Program-made: the position numbers and the translations under genes
In this document: piece after piece, positions 16,099 through 25,719 of the stretch
Numbering within the stretch: position 1 is the stretch's first letter
Layout: each line of letters begins with the position of its first letter
The notes under the pieces: generated by a model
The model's database searches: none
What the model saw: the letters and a program-made list of their open reading frames with translations, nothing else
Told to the model about the DNA's origin: nothing
NCBI GenBank assembly: GCA_964648295.1
Contig: CAZYNH010000002.1
Coordinates: 186,001-250,000, forward strand
DNA length: 64,000 nucleotides
Direction: 5' to 3'
Source of the DNA: UBA4055 sp964648295
GTDB lineage: Bacteria; UBA4055

Positions 16099-19000
16099 GA
16101 TATTTTAGGCTGTTATTATTATATCTTTTACCCGCATTTCTGGCATCGAATGTTTTCGCGTCAGGTTTTGATGTATATGTGAGGGATATGTCCGGCACGG
16201 CCGATATTTTTTCCTCTCTGCGCTATAACAGTTTTGCGCTTTTTGAGAGAGACTCGGTACTCTATTATCCTGAACTGAAAGTTTACAGCGCAGGGATAGA
16301 GATCGATTCTGCTTTTCAGTATGCTGTTATGTATGAAAGGATTTATGACCGGGATATAAAAATGCCGCGAGTACTTAAGATGTCTGATTTTATTGATATG
16401 AAAGCGGCCTACGAAGACAGTAGATTATGGTTATCCTCAGTTACAAAGAACCTGGGGATCGAAACTGCATCAGTATTTTCGGGCGACGAAATAGCGCTCG
16501 ACATCCCGTTCAAGATTAAGTCAAAAACTTTTCACAGGGTTTTCGGCGGGAGCAATATCGGACTGAGGGTGAAAGGGTCTCTTTCCATCAGCTTAACAGG
16601 GCAGAAAAGTTATACCGACCTTCCGAACGCCGTGAATGAAAGTTTCGATTTCACTCTGGATCAGACTCAGAATATATCCATAAGGGGAAAAGTCGGAACG
16701 AAAGTGGATGTCGATATCGCCCAGAATACTGAATCACTGGATTTTGAGAATACTCTGAAGATAACATATACCGGAGAGAGCGATGAGATCATACAGAAAC
16801 TTGAGGCCGGAAATATTGGATTGAGCCTGCCGGGAACAAGGTATGTAAGCTTCAGCGGAGTTAACAAGGGTCTTTTCGGGCTGAAAGCAGAAACAAAGGT
16901 CGGAAAACTGAGGTCAACTTCGATACTTTCATTTGAAAAGGGCAAGAAGAACCAGATCGAGATCAAAGGCGGCGTTAGAAAGCAGGAGAGGGTCAAGAAC
17001 GCAAAAGATTATCTCAGGTATAAATATTTTTACATTGACGAGTCATTTAAACAGAATATGGCCACGCCGGAAAATTACGAAAGAATAAAAGAGCATCTTC
17101 CGCTATTAACTTCCGGATACAAGATAAAAAATTACTCACTGCAGCTGTTCGTGGCCAGAACAGAGACCGGTACCCAGCCTGATGCTGAAATATATATAGA
17201 TTACCTTGACCCGGCCGATACTATAACGACCGCGGACGGCTTAAAATACCCTAATCTGTATCAAAAAAGGAAAGTCAAGATAATAGAGGAAGACCAGTAT
17301 GAAATTAATTACGAACTCGGTTATATAAGGCTCAAATCATTATATCTCTCCGGCTCTGATATACTTGGTGTGAAATACATTAAACAGAGTATCTCAAATC
17401 CCTCCGATATTATCGAGGTTGGCAGCGCGGATAGCACAGGTACCAAGTTAAAGCTGCAGATACTGGCCGAATATAACCAGAAGCCTTCAGATCCGTGGGA
17501 CATACTTGAATGGAAGAATGTGTATTCGCTGGACGGTGTCGATATATCAAGGGATGAATTTAAGCTTACGATCCAGAAAAATACTCCGGGAGGATTGAGA
17601 ACGGAGGAATATGATATCAGCAACTCGCCAAAGCCCTATTTATACTGGTATGAAGTGAGTAAAAAGGATGTATCCGACGAGGTAGACCTGGGATTCCTCA
17701 TGTCATCTTATGGAGAATTCCACTTTCCGAACCAGAGGCCGTTTATGCCGGACGCGAACAGTATAATCCGGGATCCTCTTCAAACCACTGCCGATTCTCT
17801 TTTCACGGACGGGGAGATTTATACAAACTCATTTTATACGAGTTCTCAGTTCGCGCTCAAGTTCGAATATTCAAGTAAATCAAGCACGTACAGCCTCGGG
17901 TTCAATGTAATTGAAGGATCGGAGGTTGTTCGTTCCGGAGCTACAACTTTAAGAAAAGATGTCGATTATATAATAAATTACAACTCAGGACAGCTTTCGA
18001 TTATAAACGAGAGGTATCTGACTGCCGATATAGAGATACTTTATGAATCCGCCTCAATATTTCAGATGGATCAGAAGCTTCTTGTCGGTAACAGGATAGA
18101 ATACAGCTTTGCAAGGGATTCTTATCTCGGTGCGACCGTACTTTATCTTTCTGAGGAATCCAGCCAGGAACGCGTTCATGTCGGGTTCGAGCCGAAAAGA
18201 AACTTGGTTCTTGATGTTAACGGCCAGACCGTTGTAGGAATGCCGTTTTTGACAAAAGCTATTGACTGGCTGCCGCTTATTGAAACCGATAAAGAATCTA
18301 AATTGTCGCTTGAGGGAGAGGTCGCGATGATAATCCCTGATCCAAATCCTTTAGGCGTGGCATATATTGACGATTTTGAAAGCAGCAGAATAAAAAAATC
18401 CCTCGGGATATCATATATGTCGTGGTCGGAGGCCTCATACCCGGACAATTATATTACAAACGGCATTTATGAACTGATCGATGAGGTTAAGGCTATGGCA
18501 GGTAATTTGGGGATAGCCTATCAGGAATACCTGAAATATTTCCTTAAAGCGTATTCCGGAAAAGACGAGCTTTCTTTCTACTGGTACAATCCAAAAGACG
18601 AGGACAAATATTCAAAAGAACAGATATACAAAGATGTTCCGGCGGATCAGAGAAAGGATAAAGTGAATACAATGAATGTAGTATTTAAACCGTCAGCCAG
18701 GAACAGTGCTATTTCCGGCAGGGAATTCTCTCCGGCCGATTCATGGGGCGGGATCATGAGATACCTGCACTCGGCTTATCAGGATATGCGCGAAGTAAAG
18801 TATATTGAATTTCTAGTTTCGACGAACAGGAATGTTACGCTAAACATTGATATAGGCGAACTGAGCGAGGATGTGATACCGGACAGGAAACTGAATACGG
18901 AAGATGTTAACAGGAACAGCGTCCTTGATGTCGGGGATAACAGCGAGGATACAGGTATAGACGGGATGAGAGGTACGGGAGATTTTATACCGCTGTATGA

Positions 19001-22000
19001 ATATGATCCTAACGCGCCGAGAGAAAGAGAGCCGTACGAATTTCTGTCCTTCGACAATCATCCCGTAGAATCCGACGGCAAGCCTACACCTGATTCCCAG
19101 ATGAATAATTACTGGGATTTTGTTAAAACAGAGAATAACGGCAGGCTCGATTCCGAAGACCTTGACGGCGGCGGGAACCTTGACACTTCGGTAAGGGCCT
19201 ACAGATATGTGATAAACCTGAAGTCAAGCCCCGTGTTCGGAGAGCAGTATGTGGTGAGCACTGATTTTAGTTCAGGATCCAATTTCGCGCTTTACAGGAT
19301 TCCGATAGAAGAGTTCGCCTCAATATTGAACAGGGAACCGGACCTGTCAAAAATGAAATACATTAAACTGTGGTTCAACAATTCTCCCGATACGACATTT
19401 TCCACCCGTGTAAATTTTGTCAGCCTTGACCTGGTCGGCAACGAGTGGGCGGCGAAAGGATCAAACAGAGGAAAAATTGAGGCGAAGACGATCAATAACC
19501 AGGACGATAAAGGAAGGTATTATTCGCCGCCGGGAGTAAAGCGCTTTGACGACAACGGATTTGAAGAACCGGAACAGTCGCTTTCTCTGAACATCAGCCT
19601 GAGTCCTTATATGAGCCAGGATGAATATGAGAACGGCAGGTCGGCATTTCTGACAAAAGAACTGATATCAGCCGAGAACTACCTGCAGTATAAAGAGATC
19701 AAGATGTTCATTCACGGCGGTATGAGCGCGAACGATCCGTCGTGGGATGAAGAAAGGCCGCTGTACTTTATTTACAGGTTCGGAACGGACTCGGTCAATT
19801 ATTACGAATACAGGTCGAAACTGGTAAACGGATGGAAGAACAGTGAAGTGAACAACCAGATGATAATTCAGTTCGACGATCTGACGGATCTTAAAACGCA
19901 AAGGTCAGATCTTGATCTTCCGGCCGGCAGTGTGTTTTTTAAAGGCTACAACGACGGTGACATAAAAAGGTACATAGGCATAAGAGGAAACCCGACTCTC
20001 CAGGCCGTAAAATTCTTCAACGCGGGCGTTCTCGATTCGGCCGGAACGGGTCTGAATACAGAGATATGGATAAATGAGTTCAGGCTTACAAAAGTAATGA
20101 GGGATCCCGGGACGGCTATGAGGATTAAAACAAGGATCGAAGCCGCGGATATAGCGACTTTCGACGCTGAAATGACCAGGCAGGACGAGGAATTCCACAG
20201 GATAGAGGAGAGCAGGGGAACGGGCGTAAATCAGCTGAACACCAACCTTAACGCGACAATAAATCTCGACAGGATCACGCCAAAAAAAATCGGGCTGTCT
20301 CTTCCCGTCAGGTATTCTTATTTTAATACAAGTTCTTATACCAAGTATCAGGGAAGCACGGACATCCTGGTAGACAAGAACAATATACCTGATTCAGTAA
20401 GAACGGAGAATACAAGGCACCAGTATGACTTTTCGGTAAGAAAAACGGCGAAATCAAACAACCCGTATATAAAATATACACTGGACAATATAAATCTTTC
20501 AGGCAACGCGTCTTTCAGCGAATCATCTAACCCGAGTTACGCTTATCAAAAGACAAAAAATTACAATTATAATCTTTCTTACAGTCTCGGCCTTCCGGAA
20601 ACATGGTTCAGTTTCAGCCCTTTCTTCTGGGGAAAAGATATATCTTTCTTTAAAAGCCTGAGCGGCGTAAAATTCGCTTTCTTCCCCAATACATATAATT
20701 TTTCCATAAATACAGGACAGTCCGAGACTCAGTCTTTATCAAGAAGGAATAATTTTACTGAAAGCAGGTCTTTTCTGGTGACAAGAAATTTTTCTACAAG
20801 CCTGTCGCCTCTGCCTTTTATTAAATCAGACTATTCCTTAAGCATGAGATCGGATATGTACAAGGATGCAATAAAAAGGGACAGTACAGGTCAGGATACA
20901 GTAATAAGTGTCTTCAATAAGGACCTGACAGATGTGATGAAGCTTGATTTCGGGGAGTTGTCCGGCCTTGAGTCTTCACTAAATAATAATGTCAAGATAA
21001 GTGTTTCGAAGTATATGCAGAACGACTTGAACCTGAAGGCATCCTATTCATGGGCGGGGAATCTGGCAAGCAGGATACCGAGCAGCAATATGAAAAATAA
21101 TTATACATCTAAACTGAACTCGAGACTGAAAACAAAGGAGATAATATCTGAGATACAAACCGGGGTCAATTATATATTCCCCGAAAAGAAAGAGACGGAA
21201 AAGAAAGATTCTGTTAAGATTCAACAGCAGGAAGAAAGAAAACCGGACGGTGCATCAAGACTGTCAAGGACATCAACATCAACGGGCAAAAAGAAATCAA
21301 TACTCGATTTTTTAAAAGAGAATCTTTCGGACTTTACGATGAGCTATTCTCAGGGCAGGGAGAACACATACTCGGACATAAAATCTCTGGAACAGGCCGA
21401 TCCTTTTTTCATGTTCGCGCTCTCTGATAAACCCGAAGGGATCGAATATACTTCCTCAAGCTGGAGCGGCAACTGGGGCATGAGCGGATCAACCAGCCTG
21501 AGTATAACAAAGAACCTGCGTTTTGACGGCATATCGTATAATTTTGCAAGGACCTACAGGCAGAATAATAACGAAGGATTTACAGGGAACGACACCGAGA
21601 CCCGGTTCGTCTGGCCGTGGGTTACGGACGCTGAGCACAGAAAAACAGGCGCAGACCCTTATTACATCCCGAATTATTCAATAAACATATCGGGCCTTCA
21701 GGAGCTGTTACTGGCAAAGGAAAGCATAAGCAACCTGACGATCTCTCACTCAAAATCGGGATCCGAGAACATTCAATGGTATGTTGACGGGAACGCTCCG
21801 GGACTCTATCTTACAGGAATTCCTGACCTCGGCAGCGCCAATGTAATAGACAGGTCAGCAAGTTACAGCACCGGATTTTCTCCGCTGGCGGGTCTCAGGC
21901 TTTCGCTGAAGAACGGCTTCAGTTTCAGCGCCAATTACGATTACAGTTTTGATATGCGCGAAACCTACAGCAACAATAACGATATCCGTAGTATCCAGTC

Positions 22001-22385
22001 CGGAGAAAAGAAATATACAAGAGGCCTGAGGATCTCCGCGGGGTACAATCAGAAAGGCGGCTTCAAGATTCCTTTTAATTTCTGGCCTTTCAGCGGAAAG
22101 AAACTTGATAATGACATCAGTTATAACCTGTCGGTGTCATACAACTCGAACAGCACACACAAATATAATATCGAAAAGAAAGAATACGACGGTCTTGAGA
22201 ACGGAATAATATCCGACAATTTTACAATATCCCCTGATATCAACTACAAAATATCACGAAAGCTGAACGGGACGGTGTCGTATTCATATAACTACAATGA
22301 AACAAAAAGCTATGAAGCGAGGAGTATCGTCAATACCAACCATAAATTCGAGCTCAGAGCCGTTCTGAGCATTACGGGGAATTAG
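16095..22385 (+). CDS. sprA: T9SS outer-membrane translocon SprA/Sov
   Basis: 2096 residues, near the ~2400 of Bacteroidota SprA. TTG start, then signal peptide RYFRLLLLYLLPAFLASNVFA. The N-terminal half carries family hallmarks: ISIRGKVGTKVDVDIAQNTE, ENTLKITYTGESDEIIQKLE, EAGNIGLSLPGTRYVSFSG, and GLFGLKAETKVGKL. Around residue 757 is NPLGVAYIDDFESSR, matching the SprA 'AYVDDFEGS' element. Most of the remainder alternates aromatic and polar residues, as expected for the 36-strand barrel, interrupted by a Lys/Glu-rich loop near residue 1705-1740. SprA forms the channel through which folded cargo with C-terminal sorting domains crosses the outer membrane. It lies within an apparent operon after the TPR gene and before xseA (6-base gap). 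Confidence 0.93.
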   Translation: MRYFRLLLLYLLPAFLASNVFASGFDVYVRDMSGTADIFSSLRYNSFALFERDSVLYYPELKVYSAGIEIDSAFQYAVMYERIYDRDIKMPRVLKMSDFIDMKAAYEDSRLWLSSVTKNLGIETASVFSGDEIALDIPFKIKSKTFHRVFGGSNIGLRVKGSLSISLTGQKSYTDLPNAVNESFDFTLDQTQNISIRGKVGTKVDVDIAQNTESLDFENTLKITYTGESDEIIQKLEAGNIGLSLPGTRYVSFSGVNKGLFGLKAETKVGKLRSTSILSFEKGKKNQIEIKGGVRKQERVKNAKDYLRYKYFYIDESFKQNMATPENYERIKEHLPLLTSGYKIKNYSLQLFVARTETGTQPDAEIYIDYLDPADTITTADGLKYPNLYQKRKVKIIEEDQYEINYELGYIRLKSLYLSGSDILGVKYIKQSISNPSDIIEVGSADSTGTKLKLQILAEYNQKPSDPWDILEWKNVYSLDGVDISRDEFKLTIQKNTPGGLRTEEYDISNSPKPYLYWYEVSKKDVSDEVDLGFLMSSYGEFHFPNQRPFMPDANSIIRDPLQTTADSLFTDGEIYTNSFYTSSQFALKFEYSSKSSTYSLGFNVIEGSEVVRSGATTLRKDVDYIINYNSGQLSIINERYLTADIEILYESASIFQMDQKLLVGNRIEYSFARDSYLGATVLYLSEESSQERVHVGFEPKRNLVLDVNGQTVVGMPFLTKAIDWLPLIETDKESKLSLEGEVAMIIPDPNPLGVAYIDDFESSRIKKSLGISYMSWSEASYPDNYITNGIYELIDEVKAMAGNLGIAYQEYLKYFLKAYSGKDELSFYWYNPKDEDKYSKEQIYKDVPADQRKDKVNTMNVVFKPSARNSAISGREFSPADSWGGIMRYLHSAYQDMREVKYIEFLVSTNRNVTLNIDIGELSEDVIPDRKLNTEDVNRNSVLDVGDNSEDTGIDGMRGTGDFIPLYEYDPNAPREREPYEFLSFDNHPVESDGKPTPDSQMNNYWDFVKTENNGRLDSEDLDGGGNLDTSVRAYRYVINLKSSPVFGEQYVVSTDFSSGSNFALYRIPIEEFASILNREPDLSKMKYIKLWFNNSPDTTFSTRVNFVSLDLVGNEWAAKGSNRGKIEAKTINNQDDKGRYYSPPGVKRFDDNGFEEPEQSLSLNISLSPYMSQDEYENGRSAFLTKELISAENYLQYKEIKMFIHGGMSANDPSWDEERPLYFIYRFGTDSVNYYEYRSKLVNGWKNSEVNNQMIIQFDDLTDLKTQRSDLDLPAGSVFFKGYNDGDIKRYIGIRGNPTLQAVKFFNAGVLDSAGTGLNTEIWINEFRLTKVMRDPGTAMRIKTRIEAADIATFDAEMTRQDEEFHRIEESRGTGVNQLNTNLNATINLDRITPKKIGLSLPVRYSYFNTSSYTKYQGSTDILVDKNNIPDSVRTENTRHQYDFSVRKTAKSNNPYIKYTLDNINLSGNASFSESSNPSYAYQKTKNYNYNLSYSLGLPETWFSFSPFFWGKDISFFKSLSGVKFAFFPNTYNFSINTGQSETQSLSRRNNFTESRSFLVTRNFSTSLSPLPFIKSDYSLSMRSDMYKDAIKRDSTGQDTVISVFNKDLTDVMKLDFGELSGLESSLNNNVKISVSKYMQNDLNLKASYSWAGNLASRIPSSNMKNNYTSKLNSRLKTKEIISEIQTGVNYIFPEKKETEKKDSVKIQQQEERKPDGASRLSRTSTSTGKKKSILDFLKENLSDFTMSYSQGRENTYSDIKSLEQADPFFMFALSDKPEGIEYTSSSWSGNWGMSGSTSLSITKNLRFDGISYNFARTYRQNNNEGFTGNDTETRFVWPWVTDAEHRKTGADPYYIPNYSINISGLQELLLAKESISNLTISHSKSGSENIQWYVDGNAPGLYLTGIPDLGSANVIDRSASYSTGFSPLAGLRLSLKNGFSFSANYDYSFDMRETYSNNNDIRSIQSGEKKYTRGLRISAGYNQKGGFKIPFNFWPFSGKKLDNDISYNLSVSYNSNSTHKYNIEKKEYDGLENGIISDNFTISPDINYKISRKLNGTVSYSYNYNETKSYEARSIVNTNHKFELRAVLSITGN

Positions 22386-22391
22386 AGAACT

Positions 22392-23642
22392 ATGAGTGAC
22401 CTTTTTTCATATATGGCTGAGGAACGGGCGGAGGAAAAACCCGCAGCCAAAAACGAGGAATCTGTTTACACCGTACACGAACTCTCGATGAAGATCAAGA
22501 ACGTGGTCGAGCCTGCGTTCTCCGATGTCTGGGTCGAAGGAGAGATATCGAATTTTAAGAGGCACAGTTCAGGGCATCTGTATTTCAGCCTGAAAGACGA
22601 AAGAGCCGTAATAAACTGCGTCATGTGGAAAAGCACGGGCGACAGGCTTGATTTTAGTCCCGACAACGGTCAGAAAGTGAAAATAAGAGGAAGCGTCTCT
22701 GTTTATGAGGCTGGCGGACGGTATCAGGTGGATGTTAAAAAAATGGTACTTTCCGGCATAGGCTACCTTCAGGCTCAATTCGAAGCTCTCAAGAGAAAAC
22801 TTTTCAGTGAAGGGCTTTTCGATCAGTCGCACAAGAAGCGGATACCGCCGATGGTCAGGAACCTGGGCGTCGTTACAGCAGAAACCGGAGCCGCTTTCCA
22901 GGATATAAGGAAAGTTATCAGGTCAAGGTCTCCGTTCATAAATATATTTCTCTTCAACGCCAGGGTACAGGGAAAAGGCGCTGATTCTGATGTTGTTGAA
23001 GGGATAAAGTTCTTCAATAACATTCCTGATCCTGTCGATGTTATTATAATCGGACGCGGAGGCGGCTCGCTTGAGGATCTGTGGATATTTAACGAGGAGT
23101 CAGTGGCCAGAGCGGTATATGACTCGAAGATACCCGTCATCTCCGCGGTGGGGCATGAAATAGATTTTTCCATATCAGACTTCACTGCCGATGTCAGAGC
23201 GGCCACGCCATCCCACGCCGCGGAACTTGTGAGCATAAATGCCAGAGAGGAATTATTTAAACTTACGCAGTTCGAGTCAAGGCTGAACAACCTTGTCGTT
23301 TCATATTTTAATTATCAGAAAGAGGTGCTAAGAGGAATTGAGAACTCACACGCCTTTAAGATGCCCTCCGACATAATACGTAATTATGCCATAACGCTGG
23401 ATAATCTTGAGGATAATTTTGACGCTTATTTTGAACAGAGATTATCAAAAGAGACTGTCAGGATAGAACACTTTGATTCGGTACTCAGATCGCTCAATCC
23501 CGAATCCGTGCTTAACAGAGGATATGCGATAGTTAAAGACAAAAATACCTCAAAAATTTTACCGGAAGCGGGACTGATAGGCAGCGGCCGGAAACTGGAG
23601 ATAAAATTCAGGGACGGATCTGTCGAAGCGGTCAGCGATTAA
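22392..23642 (+). CDS. xseA: exodeoxyribonuclease VII large subunit
   Basis: 416 residues. An OB-fold DNA-binding domain (about residues 25-120: VEPAFSDVWVEGEISNFKRH and SSGHLYFSLKDERAVINCVMW in tandem) precedes the catalytic region with AQFEALKRKLFSEGLF, LGVVTAETGAAFQDI, IIGRGGGSLEDLWIFNEE and SAVGHEIDFSI. This is the standard XseA arrangement; the enzyme degrades single-stranded DNA with the small subunit XseB, which is not encoded next to it here. The last 11 bases overlap the convergent glycosyltransferase gene. Confidence 0.95.
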   Translation: MSDLFSYMAEERAEEKPAAKNEESVYTVHELSMKIKNVVEPAFSDVWVEGEISNFKRHSSGHLYFSLKDERAVINCVMWKSTGDRLDFSPDNGQKVKIRGSVSVYEAGGRYQVDVKKMVLSGIGYLQAQFEALKRKLFSEGLFDQSHKKRIPPMVRNLGVVTAETGAAFQDIRKVIRSRSPFINIFLFNARVQGKGADSDVVEGIKFFNNIPDPVDVIIIGRGGGSLEDLWIFNEESVARAVYDSKIPVISAVGHEIDFSISDFTADVRAATPSHAAELVSINAREELFKLTQFESRLNNLVVSYFNYQKEVLRGIENSHAFKMPSDIIRNYAITLDNLEDNFDAYFEQRLSKETVRIEHFDSVLRSLNPESVLNRGYAIVKDKNTSKILPEAGLIGSGRKLEIKFRDGSVEAVSD

Positions 23643-24498
23643 TTTTTATGAGACTTTTCCTTATTGCAGCATAGAACAGGAACGAGTGGTTTATCCGGCC
23701 GAAAAAACCTTTCGCGCTTCGTGCTTTGATCTTTTCCGACCATACGAACAGAGGATTGAAAGCTATGGCTCCGGCAGGCGACATAAGCAGGCCGTACCTG
23801 ATGTTTTTTCTGAAATCAGGGTGTTTCGAGATCAGGTATTTCAGGTTCTTTCCTGAATTCTCTATCTGCGAGATCCATTCAGATACATCCTTGTCATGAT
23901 AATGTATCAGACTGTCTGTCCGGACAAAAGAGATTTTTCCGCCGGATGAAGATATTCTTAATCCCAGCTCGGGGTCTTCCCAGCCGTAACTTTCAAAATT
24001 CTCATCGAATTTTCCTATTCTGTCGAAAATATCCTTTTTTATCGAGCAGAACGCTGTGGTAAAGTAATTGCTTTTTAACCCTGTCTCGGAGCTTTTCCGG
24101 TTCGCGCCGCGCGTGTTGAGGAACTCGTTTAAGAACGAGTATTTCCCGTCGGTTCTCACATTGACGACATTGGAAAATACCGCGTCGGCGCCATTCTCAA
24201 GACGGACCTGATGTTCTTTGAATACATCCGCTCTTACCTCAATGTCGTCGTCAATGAAGAAAAGCACGGGGTGCCTGCCTGCCGCGGCGCCTCTGTTCCT
24301 CGATCTGGACCTGCCCATGTTCGCTTCGTTAGTTATAACGGACACTCTTTTATCCCCGAAGCTTCCGGTTTCGCATCCAGGGCAGTCGTTGACAATGATT
24401 ATCTCGAAATCATCCTTCATGTCCAGCGAGAGGATAGAGTTTACGGTCCTTTTAAGTGCGTCGGGCCTGTTATATGTCGGAATTACCACCGAGAACAT
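23632..24498 (-). CDS. family 2 glycosyltransferase
   Basis: 288 residues of the GT-A fold. It opens MFSVVIPTYNRPDALKRTV, has the nucleotide-sugar/metal motif FFIDDDIEV near residue 82, and the acceptor loop GWEDPELGLRISSSGGK, where 'ED' is the usual catalytic-base position of GT2 inverting enzymes. It likely adds a sugar to a surface glycan or lipid-linked oligosaccharide. It overlaps the upstream membrane gene by 29 bases, so the two probably form a small unit. Confidence 0.9.
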   Translation of the reverse strand: MFSVVIPTYNRPDALKRTVNSILSLDMKDDFEIIIVNDCPGCETGSFGDKRVSVITNEANMGRSRSRNRGAAAGRHPVLFFIDDDIEVRADVFKEHQVRLENGADAVFSNVVNVRTDGKYSFLNEFLNTRGANRKSSETGLKSNYFTTAFCSIKKDIFDRIGKFDENFESYGWEDPELGLRISSSGGKISFVRTDSLIHYHDKDVSEWISQIENSGKNLKYLISKHPDFRKNIRYGLLMSPAGAIAFNPLFVWSEKIKARSAKGFFGRINHSFLFYAAIRKSLIKINR

Positions 24499-25603
24499 TT
24501 TTTGCCTTCTTAAATCTGTAGAAATAGTATGTGACGAAAATCAGAGTGATCAGGGAGACGGCCACTTTCCAGTCCCTGTGTGGCAGTTTGTACCTGAAGT
24601 ATATATGGTGCGGTATTGTCAGAACGCATGCGGTTAATACTAAAATTCTGCCTTTCAGTTCTGTAAAATTGTATTTTTCGAATATAATTCCGGTCAGCAG
24701 ATAAAATACGGGGAACATCGGAACGATGAGCCTTTCAGTGTCGCCGGCCAGAAAACAGCTTGAGTAATATACCAGGATCAGGATCAGAAAATGCAGGTTC
24801 TTCTTAAAGAAATCTTTCGTGTCTTTCCAGAAAACAAAAGGTATAATTGTCAGCGGTATGAAGGTATTTATGATCCTGTAATATGTGACAGGGTCAAAAA
24901 GTTTACCGGATTCATCGAATCTCAGCCTGCCCACCGAATAAAAAAGGGTTCTTTCAACCGTCTGCTCAGTGATAATGAACGATCTTAGAAAGACAAGAAC
25001 TGCTGCCGCAGGTATGACCGCAGCGGTCATTTTCAGAGCCGAAACCCTGTTCTTTTTTAAAAAAGCGTAGTAAAATAAAGCTGAAGGGACAAGAAAAAGT
25101 ATGGTTTCCCTGTTCGCGGTGCCAATTAAAAGTATAAGCGCCATCCAAAGAAAACGGCCGTGTTTCAAAGATATTAGAAAAAGCGGTATCAGAATATATG
25201 TAAAAAGATCATGAACATCATAGAAATCCCAGACTGCAAAACCGAAAGTATATCTTCCTGTTATGAAAAGTACTGTCAGGAAAAAAGAGGTATCTTCTTT
25301 GAGCCCGTATTCGCAGAGGAACCTGAAAAATACCAGAGGCAGTATCAGTGATAAAATGACAGCCATGATATAAAAATTTGTGTCAATATCAAAAGGCATC
25401 AGTCCGGCTGTATAAGGAAGAAGTATCCTGTAGCCGAAATTTCTTGAAACAGCTTCGTCGAATCCGGGGGTTGCTAAAGCCATCAGCCTGTAGTTCTGAA
25501 TGTCCGGAATTTCCGAATGAGGAGGTTTTGAAATGTCGATGCGTCCGTAATAAAGTATCATTACCGAGGCGACGAGCAGTATAAGCAGGCGCGGGTTCTT
25601 CAT
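24470..25603 (-). CDS. polytopic membrane protein, GT-C glycosyltransferase-like
   Basis: 377 residues with about 9-10 hydrophobic segments. The N-terminal periplasmic loop has DIQNYRLMAL and NFGYRILLPYTAGL, and a mid-protein loop reads TANRETILFLVPS; 'NRET' plus this topology recalls GT-C enzymes and related uncharacterised membrane proteins that use lipid-linked sugars. No definite catalytic aspartate pair can be assigned by eye. Its coupling with the family 2 transferase supports a role in glycan assembly; an unrelated polytopic protein cannot be excluded. Confidence 0.7.
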   Translation of the reverse strand: MKNPRLLILLVASVMILYYGRIDISKPPHSEIPDIQNYRLMALATPGFDEAVSRNFGYRILLPYTAGLMPFDIDTNFYIMAVILSLILPLVFFRFLCEYGLKEDTSFFLTVLFITGRYTFGFAVWDFYDVHDLFTYILIPLFLISLKHGRFLWMALILLIGTANRETILFLVPSALFYYAFLKKNRVSALKMTAAVIPAAAVLVFLRSFIITEQTVERTLFYSVGRLRFDESGKLFDPVTYYRIINTFIPLTIIPFVFWKDTKDFFKKNLHFLILILVYYSSCFLAGDTERLIVPMFPVFYLLTGIIFEKYNFTELKGRILVLTACVLTIPHHIYFRYKLPHRDWKVAVSLITLIFVTYYFYRFKKAKNVLGGNSDI

Positions 25604-25675
25604 GGTTTAAATATAAATCAAAACACATCTAAGGTAAACAAAAAATTCAGAAATAAAAGTGTTTCAAACTTCGTC

Positions 25676-25704
25676 TTGCGGGTTTATATTTCTGTGAATA
25701 TTTT
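25676..25704 (+). promoter_or_regulatory. putative promoter of hisS
   Basis: TTGCGG (25676-25681), 17-base spacer, TATTTT (25699-25704), with the ATG 16 bases after. The leader would be very short, yet GGAG lies in it. Confidence 0.45.
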
Positions 25705-25719
25705 GAAAGCGGAGCATTT

